A DNA stretch of 7,534 bases from an uncultured Pyrinomonas sp. (GTDB lineage: Bacteria; Acidobacteriota; Blastocatellia; Pyrinomonadales; Pyrinomonadaceae), in the NCBI GenBank assembly GCA_937135995.1, contig CAKZOF010000156.1, positions 1 to 7,534 of the forward strand, written 5' to 3'. This document shows, in pieces, positions 1 to 6,281 of this stretch; the stretch's first letter is position 1; each line of letters starts with the position of its first letter. The notes under the pieces are model-generated. The model was not told the origin of the DNA and ran no database searches. It saw only the letters and a list, made by a program, of their open reading frames with translations. The position numbers and the translations under genes were made by a program.

Positions 1-2
1 AA

Positions 3-1106
<1,104 letters not shown>

Positions 1107-1131
1107 GAGTCGGCGTTCTAACCGGATCGAA

Positions 1132-1180
1132 CGAGAAGGCGGGTAGATACGTCCTAGTATCCACCCGCCTTCTCGATTTT
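1132..1180 (+). terminator. Stem-loop terminator after groEL
   Basis: The arms at 1132-1150 and 1157-1175 form a 19-bp stem with one A/C mismatch (1145 against 1162) around a 6-base loop (GTCCTA). The sequence ATTTT follows immediately. The structure starts 25 bases after the groEL stop and lies between two convergent genes. The T-run is short for such a strong stem. In the opposite direction the downstream side has only a weak T content, so any role in ending the - strand gene is uncertain. Confidence 0.85.
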
Positions 1181-1206
1181 CAGCTCCGTTGCGACCTCAT
1201 CGCCAC

Positions 1207-1920
1207 TCAGTCCAGCGCCGCAAGAAGTTTCTCCAAATGCTCGGCGACGTCGAGGTCGAATAGATGTATGGTCGGCAATAGCCATGTCACGATGTAGCGA
1301 TCATCTCCATCCTTGTTCGGCCCGAAATAGACGAGGGAGAACCGCCCGACACCGACGCGGTCATGCAACATGTTTTGCGCTTCTTTTAGCGCTCGCCGCC
1401 ACTTCGCCGGCAGATCATCGAACGCATAAGCACGCCCTTCTTGCCCGCGCGACTGAATGAACTCCGTGGTCAGGCCGCTCGAATGGAAAGCTTCGACCAA
1501 TTTACCGAAACCGCGCTTGCGGAAATAAGCGAGCAGCAGTTCGCCTGCTGGCAGCGTGAAGAGCAGGGTATCGTCGCCTTCCGCCGAGCGGTGATAGGCG
1601 CGGATCACACCGCGGCGGTCTTCCAACTCGACGCGAATCCGCAGCTTCGCCCCCTTCAAGTCCTCGATGACTCTTCGCACCTCGAAACGTTCGCCTTCTT
1701 CCTCGTACGTCTCCCCGACCTTATGTTGGCCGGCTTCGGCGACGAAGATCGAGTCTCTACCGTCGCGCAACCCGGTCAACAGATCGAATCCCCACGCCTT
1801 CAGGCTTTTGAGTTTCGTTTCGCGCTCCTCAGGAATCTGCCCCCACGCTTCGCGCACGAACGTATTCAAGGCCCGTTCGTGTTGCAAAGCGAGCCTCCTC
1901 AAATCCCCCTTCTCTTTCAT
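1207..1920 (-). CDS. Hypothetical protein, 237 residues, no recognised family
   Basis: I do not recognise this protein. The start is the ATG at 1920-1918, because GGAGGAGGTC directly precedes it; the frame also opens upstream at a TTG (1962) with no comparable ribosome site. It has no signal peptide, no membrane segment and no cysteine, so it is probably cytosolic. Residues 1-50 are charged and helical (LRRLALQHERALNTFVREAW, then LKSLKAWGFDLLTGLRDGRD). Residues 72-125 alternate short acidic and basic strands (RFEVRRVIEDL, KLRIRVELED, GVIRAYH), suggesting a small beta sheet. Residues 126-145 look helical (ELLLAYFRKRGFGKLVEAF). The C-terminal part has the aromatic strands RFSLVYFG and RYIVTWLLPTIHLFDLD and ends in a helix. 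It is the last - strand gene before the convergent groEL and seems to have its own promoter. The coding call rests on the strong ribosome site, the well-formed protein-like composition and the uninterrupted frame. Confidence 0.8.
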   Translation of the reverse strand: MKEKGDLRRLALQHERALNTFVREAWGQIPEERETKLKSLKAWGFDLLTGLRDGRDSIFVAEAGQHKVGETYEEEGERFEVRRVIEDLKGAKLRIRVELEDRRGVIRAYHRSAEGDDTLLFTLPAGELLLAYFRKRGFGKLVEAFHSSGLTTEFIQSRGQEGRAYAFDDLPAKWRRALKEAQNMLHDRVGVGRFSLVYFGPNKDGDDRYIVTWLLPTIHLFDLDVAEHLEKLLAALD

Positions 1921-1930
1921 GACCTCCTCC
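1921..1930 (-). promoter_or_regulatory. Strong Shine-Dalgarno deciding the start of the unassigned gene
   Basis: Read on the - strand, the ten bases before the ATG are GGAGGAGGTC. The first GGAGG sits five bases from the ATG, an ideal spacing. This places the start at 1920 rather than at the in-frame TTG 42 bases upstream. Confidence 0.85.
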
Positions 1931-1972
1931 GATGCATTCTGCGCTTTCTCAGCGAATCGCAAAAACCTTTCG

Positions 1973-2006
1973 ATTTTAACATGGCCCGATTTTCATCCGA
2001 AAATCG
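1973..2006 (-). promoter_or_regulatory. Candidate extended -10 promoter with an adjacent inverted repeat (operator-like)
   Basis: On the - strand TAAAAT (1978-1973) is preceded by TGT, giving an extended -10 motif (TGn-TAAAAT). The -35 position holds only TTCGGA with 17-base spacing, a weak match. Just upstream, 1987-2006 is a perfect inverted repeat of two 8-base arms around four bases (CGATTTTC, ATCC, GAAAATCG on the + strand), covering the spacer and -35 zone where a repressor or activator would bind. The start would be near 1966, giving a leader of about 46 bases for the unassigned gene. The rest of the 249-base gap between rsmA and this gene (1921-2169) holds no other gene and no clear terminator for rsmA that I can see. 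Confidence 0.5.
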
Positions 2007-2169
2007 TTCCGCTGCCAGCACAGCTCATCACTTGCTCTTCCAACAAAAGTTCTTTAGATCGGGCGGGCAGGGTTCAAACCGCGCTCAGCCAGAATCGTGA
2101 CTGCGCCCCTGCGATGGAGAGGATGCCAATGAATCGAGAACAACAAAGAGTAGAACGCGAAGTGTTCCC

Positions 2170-3006
2170 TCAAGTCTGCGCGCTCCCGTAGTTTGATGAA
2201 TCGAGCGCTTGCGCGAGTCGTCTCCATTCGGCAAGCGCCAGCGATTCGGCGCGACGCTGCGCATCAATCCCTGCTGCGGCGAGCAGGGCGGCAGCCCCAC
2301 CTGCGGCCTCGATGCGCGCGCCGATGCGTCCCGTCGCTTGACGAAGGTTATTGAGCATGGTCTTTCGACGTTGCATGAATCCGGCGCTGGCGAGCGCGAG
2401 CAGCGTCTCCGCCGCGCGCGAGTCTACTTCGCTCTCGCGCCTGACGCGCAAGCGCACAACCGAACTCCATACTTTCGGCACGGGCCGAAACGCCCCAGGG
2501 GCGACATCGAACAGCTTCTCCGCCGTGCAGAAGACCTCGACGAGCACGGAAAGGTAACCGCGCTCGCTCGATCCGGGCGGGGCCAACATGCGCCAGACGA
2601 CCTCGCGCTGCAGCATCAAGATCATTTCGGTGATGCAGCGCCGTTGTCGCAGTAGGTGCTGGATGATGGCTGTCGAGATGTTGTACGGAAGGTTGGCGAC
2701 GACGCGCGTTTTGTCCGCCGGAGCGACGAGTTGACAGACATCCACTTCGAGCGCGTCGGCCTCGACAAGCGTGAAGTTGGCGTGCGCGCCGAAGCGCGCG
2801 CGGAGAACGGGCACGAGATCACGGTCGAACTCGATGGCAATGACGCGCCCGGCGCGTTCGACCAACGGCGCGGTCAGAGCGCCTTTTCCCGGCCCGATCT
2901 CGATGATGGTCTCCGTCGGCTCGGGGCTGACCGCCTCGATGATGCGCGCGACCGTTTGCCGGTCCACCAAGAAATTCTGGCCCAAACTCCTCTTCGCGCG
3001 CATCAT
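2170..3006 (-). CDS. rsmA: 16S rRNA (adenine1518-N6/adenine1519-N6)-dimethyltransferase RsmA (KsgA)
   Basis: RsmA transfers four methyl groups from S-adenosylmethionine to two adjacent adenines in the 3'-terminal hairpin of 16S rRNA, a late checkpoint in small-subunit assembly; its loss gives kasugamycin resistance. The 278 residues match the usual length (E. coli 273). The sequence shows the N-terminal [11 protein letters not shown] signature, the SAM-binding motif [11 protein letters not shown] (residues 36-45), the ribose-binding acid in IEFDRDL (59-64), EADAL (82-86), the catalytic NLPY (105-108), and the RNA-binding C-terminal part with [12 protein letters not shown] and [13 protein letters not shown]. 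All key residues are present. The start is one of two tandem ATGs (3006 or 3003); a TGA lies six bases upstream in frame, so no longer start is possible. No clear Shine-Dalgarno is visible. It lies 46 bases after ribD and is probably in the same operon. Confidence 0.97.
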   Translation of the reverse strand: MMRAKRSLGQNFLVDRQTVARIIEAVSPEPTETIIEIGPGKGALTAPLVERAGRVIAIEFDRDLVPVLRARFGAHANFTLVEADALEVDVCQLVAPADKTRVVANLPYNISTAIIQHLLRQRRCITEMILMLQREVVWRMLAPPGSSERGYLSVLVEVFCTAEKLFDVAPGAFRPVPKVWSSVVRLRVRRESEVDSRAAETLLALASAGFMQRRKTMLNNLRQATGRIGARIEAAGGAAALLAAAGIDAQRRAESLALAEWRRLAQALDSSNYGSAQT

Positions 3007-3052
3007 CGGTCACAAAGCAGCGCCGAGCAGGCGTCAGTCGGCGGGCAACTGC

Positions 3053-4249
3053 TCAGCGGCTTTCCAAGTAGCCCGTCACCTCAACGTCGTCTCCATGCCG
3101 CTCGATGACAACCTCATGCAAGCGTACGGCGTCCATCACGCGCTCCGTGCGCAGATTACCGACGGCAGGGATGCCTTCCGCACCGATGATGATCGGCGCG
3201 ACGAAAAAGGTCGCTTTGTTGACCAGACTGGCTTCGAGGAAACGTCCGGCGACGTTGGAGCCGCCTTCGATGAGCACGCTCTGCAACTTTCGACGGCCCA
3301 ACTCTTCGAGCACGGCGAGCGGCTCCGTGTCGCCCAGCACGACTTCAACGCCGAGCTCTTCCAACGCGCGGCAGCGCGCAGCGTCGGCATCGGCGCGTGC
3401 AAAGACGATCACGGGAACCGCGCGTGCCGTTTGCGCCAACTTGGAACGCGCGTCGAGCCGTAACTCTTCATCGAGCACGACGCGCACCAGCGGGCGATGA
3501 CGCGCCAATCCGCTCCGATCGGTCAACAACGGGTCATCGGCCAGTGCGGTGCCCGCGCCGATCAGGATCGCGTCGTGCACGTGACGCAACTCGTGCGCAC
3601 GCGCGCGCGCTGTTTCGCCCGTGATCCAACGCGCGTCGCCGCTTCGCGCGGCGATCTTGCCGTCGAGCGAGCAGGCGAGCTTCAGATGGACGAAGGGGCG
3701 GCGCGTCCGCATGTAATGCAGGTAGTGTTCGTTCAAGCGTTCCGCCTCGCGCGCGAGCAGGCCGACTTCCACCTCGATCCCGGCAGCCCGCAGTTGCGCA
3801 AACCCACGCCCGGCAACCAGCGGATTCGGATCGACGATCGGGGCGACCACGCGCTGGATGCCAGCGCGGATGAGCGCGTCGGTGCACGGCGGCGTGCGCC
3901 CGTAGTGCGCGCACGGTTCGAGCGAAACGTAGCAAGTTGCGCCGCGCGCGCGCGCGCCCGCCTGTTCGAGGGCGATCGTCTCGGCGTGTTTGACCTGCGC
4001 GTAGAGGTGAAACCCTTCGCCCACGACGGTGCCGCGCTCATCGACGATGACACAACCGACGAGCGGATTGGGACTGGTCAGACCGCGCCCGCGAGCGGCA
4101 AGATCGAGCGCGCGGCGCATGAAGCGCTGATCCAGCAGGCTTCTTTCTTCGGCGTTGAGCTTCTCTTTTTCGATCTCGGTCTTCAACCTCGCTACGGCTC
4201 TCCCCGAACATCTCGCCCGCTTGAACTTCGGTGCTCTCTTCCGGTGCAC
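3053..4249 (-). CDS. ribD: Bifunctional diaminohydroxyphosphoribosylaminopyrimidine deaminase / 5-amino-6-(5-phosphoribosylamino)uracil reductase RibD
   Basis: RibD catalyses the second and third steps of riboflavin synthesis: zinc-dependent deamination of the GTP-derived pyrimidine, then NADPH-dependent reduction of its ribosyl side chain. Numbered from the GTG at 4249, the deaminase domain (about 43-180) has TSPNPLVGCVIV, the zinc/catalytic motif HAE (88-90) and PCAHYGRTPPC with zinc ligands C113 and C122. The reductase domain (about 185-398) has LKLACSLDGKIA, ARWITG, ILIGAGTALADDPLLT and SVLIEGGSNVAGRFLEASLVNK. The start is uncertain. Homologs usually begin a few residues before the MRRAL equivalent (M44, ATG at 4120), so the GTG adds a basic stretch of about 40 residues. 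A TTG at 4186 preceded by GAGG is another option; none has a well-spaced Shine-Dalgarno. It follows ftsY by three bases. No other rib gene and no FMN riboswitch is visible here. Confidence 0.96.
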   Translation of the reverse strand: MHRKRAPKFKRARCSGRAVARLKTEIEKEKLNAEERSLLDQRFMRRALDLAARGRGLTSPNPLVGCVIVDERGTVVGEGFHLYAQVKHAETIALEQAGARARGATCYVSLEPCAHYGRTPPCTDALIRAGIQRVVAPIVDPNPLVAGRGFAQLRAAGIEVEVGLLAREAERLNEHYLHYMRTRRPFVHLKLACSLDGKIAARSGDARWITGETARARAHELRHVHDAILIGAGTALADDPLLTDRSGLARHRPLVRVVLDEELRLDARSKLAQTARAVPVIVFARADADAARCRALEELGVEVVLGDTEPLAVLEELGRRKLQSVLIEGGSNVAGRFLEASLVNKATFFVAPIIIGAEGIPAVGNLRTERVMDAVRLHEVVIERHGDDVEVTGYLESR

Positions 4250-4252
4250 CGC

Positions 4253-5521
4253 TTATTCGAACAGACTGTTGACGTACTGCTCCGGATCGAAGACGACTAG
4301 ATCATCGACCCTTTCGCCGATGCCCGCATAGCGGATCGGCAACTTCAACTCTTTGGCGATGGCGACGGCGATGCCGCCTTTGGCAGTGCCATCGAGTTTG
4401 GTCAAAACGACGCCCGTCACGCCCGCCGTCTTCAGGAACTGGCGCGCTTGCTCCAATCCATTCTGCCCCGTGACGGCATCGATGACGAGCAACGTTTCGT
4501 GCGGCGCGCCTTCGACCTCGCGCCCCGCCACGCGTCGCATCTTCTCCAACTCGGCCATCAAATTCGACTTTGTATGAAGGCGACCGGCGGTATCGACGAT
4601 CAGCACGTCGGTACCGCGCGCTTTGGCCGCTTTGAGCGCATCGAAGAGCACAGCCGCCGGATCCGTCCCCTGCTTCTGTTGAATGAGCGGGACGCCCGTG
4701 CGTTCGGCCCAAACGGCTAGTTGGTCCGTCGCCGCGGCGCGGAACGTATCGGCCGCGCAGATGAGCACGTCGTTGCCCTCGGCCTTGATGCGATGGGCCA
4801 GTTTGCCGATGGTCGTCGTCTTGCCCACGCCGTTCACGCCGACGATCATCATCACGTAGGGCCGAACGTTCTCCGGCACGGCCAACTCCGAGGCCACGCC
4901 GTTCTTTTCCGCCTCGCGCAAGATCGTCAGCAACTCGTTCTTGATGGCCGCTTTCAGCGCATCCAGATCATTGATCTGTTGGCGCGCGATGCCGCGCCGC
5001 ACGCGGTCGAGTATGTCGAGCGTCGTCGCTACGCCGATGTCGGCGGCGACGAGCGCTTCTTCGAGATCGTCGAGCAGTTCGGCATCGATCTGCTTGCGCC
5101 CCTGAAAGACCGTGTCGAGCTTCTCCGACAGCGACTCGCGCGTCGCCGAGATGGCGCGGCGAAAGCGCGCGGCAAAAGCCTGTTCGAGCGCTGCTTCTTC
5201 CGCCTGCAACTCCTCGATGCTCTTGTCCAAACCGAGGATCGAGGTCGAAAAGACCGACGAGCGCACCGGTTCACGCTCCACCGAACGGCTGTCGTTCTGC
5301 ACGCGCGACGCCGAGTCATCTCGCTGCCGATCCACCTCAGGCGTTGGACCAACAGCGGGCGTGACGGGTTCAACAACGGTGGGAACGATCTGTTCCGGCG
5401 CCGCCGCCGCAGTCGGTGTTTCGGCTCTCTCCACCGAAACTCGCTCTTCTTCGGTCAGCGGCTGGCTGAGACCTAGCGTGATGATCTCTTCTTTCTTCCG
5501 ACGTTTCCAAAAGAAACCCAT
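4253..5521 (-). CDS. ftsY: Signal recognition particle receptor FtsY
   Basis: FtsY is the GTPase that docks the signal recognition particle with its nascent membrane-protein cargo at the SecYEG translocon on the inner face of the membrane. The 422 residues begin with a short basic and aromatic patch ([12 protein letters not shown]) likely to touch lipid, then a Pro/Ala/Glu-rich disordered A region (about 30-90). The helical N domain spans about 95-205. The G domain has the P-loop GVNGVGKT (228-235), the SRP-GTPase insertion-box motif DTFRAAA (258-264), DTAGR (310-314), TKLD (374-377) and the C-terminal GIGERVDDL (400-408). All GTPase motifs are intact. The ATG at 5521 is the best start because it gives this N-terminus and sits about 40 bases below a strong promoter, although no Shine-Dalgarno is apparent. 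It is the first gene of a probable ftsY-ribD-rsmA operon. Confidence 0.98.
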   Translation of the reverse strand: MGFFWKRRKKEEIITLGLSQPLTEEERVSVERAETPTAAAAPEQIVPTVVEPVTPAVGPTPEVDRQRDDSASRVQNDSRSVEREPVRSSVFSTSILGLDKSIEELQAEEAALEQAFAARFRRAISATRESLSEKLDTVFQGRKQIDAELLDDLEEALVAADIGVATTLDILDRVRRGIARQQINDLDALKAAIKNELLTILREAEKNGVASELAVPENVRPYVMMIVGVNGVGKTTTIGKLAHRIKAEGNDVLICAADTFRAAATDQLAVWAERTGVPLIQQKQGTDPAAVLFDALKAAKARGTDVLIVDTAGRLHTKSNLMAELEKMRRVAGREVEGAPHETLLVIDAVTGQNGLEQARQFLKTAGVTGVVLTKLDGTAKGGIAVAIAKELKLPIRYAGIGERVDDLVVFDPEQYVNSLFE

Positions 5522-5552
5522 GATGACGTTGTTAGGACGTGTGCGGATCTCG

Positions 5553-5564
5553 AACTTTAAAGTT
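5553..5564. promoter_or_regulatory. Perfect 12-bp palindrome at the predicted ftsY transcription start
   Basis: AACTTTAAAGTT is its own reverse complement and sits across the start predicted from the TATAAT box. It could be a protein-binding site or a chance AT-rich palindrome. The sequence shows the symmetry; the role is inferred. Confidence 0.35.
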
Positions 5565-5568
5565 TTAG

Positions 5569-5597
5569 ATTATAAGCGCAAACGGCGGCGACGCCAA
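5569..5597 (-). promoter_or_regulatory. Sigma-70 promoter of ftsY
   Basis: On the - strand, TTGGCG (5597-5592, four of six consensus bases) is followed after exactly 17 bases by a perfect TATAAT (5574-5569). It lies in the noncoding gap between the sixA stop and the ftsY ATG. The predicted start of transcription is near 5562, giving a leader of about 40 bases. It makes ftsY and the genes behind it independent of sixA. Confidence 0.85.
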
Positions 5598-5620
5598 ACC
5601 TTCGGCCAACCAAGCAACGG

Positions 5621-6133
5621 TTAAGCTTTGGCGATCAAGCGCAATTGTTTCGGCGCGAGCAACCACGCCATCCGTCCGCGAAAAGAGGGGATCGTGCGTT
5701 CGATCTTGACCAAACAAACGCCGCCTTTCTTCAATTCGAGCGCAAGCGCGCCGGGCTGCCCGACGACCAACAGCGAAACGAGGTCGCCGAGCCCCGGCTG
5801 ATGCCCGACCACGGCGAGCGATTCGACATCAGGATAGCGTCGGATCTCTTCGAAGAGGGGCTCGAACGAAGCGCCGGGCGCGAGCGTCTCCGTCTGTTTG
5901 ATCAGGTCGCGGCTGGCACCCATCTCGGCGACAAGGATCTCCGCTGTCTCCACGGCGCGTACCAGCGGACTGGTCAGCACGAGGTCAAACTCGACGGCGA
6001 GACGCCGCAACCCCTTGGCAATGCGCTGCATGCGCTCGCGCCCAACGGGCGTCAAAGCGCGCCGTTCGTCGGAGAAAGCATTCGCTTCGCCGAGAGGTTC
6101 GGCGATGGCGTGTCGAATGATGTAGAAAAGCAT
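5621..6133 (-). CDS. sixA: SixA-type phosphohistidine phosphatase (histidine phosphatase superfamily)
   Basis: SixA enzymes belong to the branch of the histidine phosphatase superfamily that removes phosphate from protein phosphohistidines, such as those of phosphorelay HPt domains or PTS proteins; the target here cannot be read from the sequence. The 170 residues (E. coli 161) start with LFYIIRHAIAE, where H8 is the phosphate-accepting histidine with R7 beside it. They continue with DLVLTSPLVRAVETAEIL (second phosphate-pocket arginine R59) and VVGHQPGLGDLV (second catalytic histidine H111). The start is the ATG at 6133-6131, preceded by AGGAGGG at good spacing; an upstream in-frame ATG at 6160 lacks a comparable site. 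The protein is short, without the lid insertions of phosphoglycerate mutases, which favours SixA. It has no signal peptide and is cytosolic. It follows the HD-GYP gene on the same strand. Confidence 0.92.
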   Translation of the reverse strand: MLFYIIRHAIAEPLGEANAFSDERRALTPVGRERMQRIAKGLRRLAVEFDLVLTSPLVRAVETAEILVAEMGASRDLIKQTETLAPGASFEPLFEEIRRYPDVESLAVVGHQPGLGDLVSLLVVGQPGALALELKKGGVCLVKIERTIPSFRGRMAWLLAPKQLRLIAKA

Positions 6134-6137
6134 CTTT

Positions 6138-6183
6138 CCCTCCTCGCTCGACGACGACATCTTAACGCTCGGGTGGAGCGAGG
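6138..6183 (-). promoter_or_regulatory. sixA leader: Shine-Dalgarno with two competing hairpins
   Basis: The Shine-Dalgarno AGGAGGG (6144-6138) sits four bases before the sixA ATG. CCTCGCTC (6183-6176 on the - strand) can pair perfectly over 8 bp with GAGCGAGG (6149-6142), taking half of the Shine-Dalgarno into the stem. Alternatively, CGCTC (6180-6176) can pair with GAGCG (6170-6166) around a 5-base loop, which leaves the Shine-Dalgarno free. The pairings are seen in the sequence; control of translation is an inference. Confidence 0.4.
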
Positions 6184-6208
6184 ATCAAAGAGGGAGGTGA
6201 AAGCTCCC

Positions 6209-6270
6209 CTTTCGGCTTTTGTGTCTCGGATCGGGCAATGGATGCGGGATGAGCACGGCTTTCGGCTTTT
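6209..6270. repeat. Pair of identical 12-bp direct repeats between the HD-GYP gene and sixA
   Basis: CTTTCGGCTTTT occurs at 6209-6220 and again at 6259-6270, exactly 50 bases apart and in the same orientation, within a 148-base noncoding gap (6134-6281). Next to the left copy, a small hairpin (arms 6192-6196 and 6204-6208) is followed on the - strand by TCTTT and might act as a weak terminator after the HD-GYP gene. No convincing sixA promoter is seen in the gap. Confidence 0.6.
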
Positions 6271-6281
6271 TGCGTTCCGAA

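Noticed and set aside
2070..2080. tRNA-like T-loop sequence (GGGTTCAAACC)
   Set aside because: The flanks do not form a 5-bp T-stem, and no acceptor, D or anticodon arms are present.
1441..2100. Long + strand open frame opposite the unassigned gene
   Set aside because: The - strand frame has the strong Shine-Dalgarno and a protein-like composition; the + frame starts inside it without a ribosome site and reads like a complement shadow.
2067..2112. Distant inverted repeat GCAGGG / CCCTGC as the rsmA terminator
   Set aside because: It is only 6 bp with a loop of over 30 bases and no T-run after it on the - strand; it is likely chance.
4250..4252. FMN riboswitch expected before ribD
   Set aside because: Only three bases separate ftsY from the ribD frame, and no such element is visible upstream of the ftsY promoter region either.
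3497..4300. 267-residue + strand open frame opposite ribD
   Set aside because: It lies entirely opposite ribD and its junction with ftsY. GC-rich DNA readily gives such antisense frames, and no ribosome site or known motif is seen.
4721..5476. 251-residue + strand open frame opposite ftsY
   Set aside because: It is the antisense of the conserved GTPase gene, full of Arg/His typical of a complement frame.
6158..6160. Upstream ATG as the start of sixA
   Set aside because: It adds nine residues (MSSSSEEGK) not typical of the family and has no good ribosome site, whereas the ATG at 6133 has an ideal one.
6162..6190. Possible sixA promoter (TTGATC, 17 bases, TTAAGA)
   Set aside because: The -35 is fair, but the -10 matches only two of six consensus bases, and the leader would begin inside the hairpin region.
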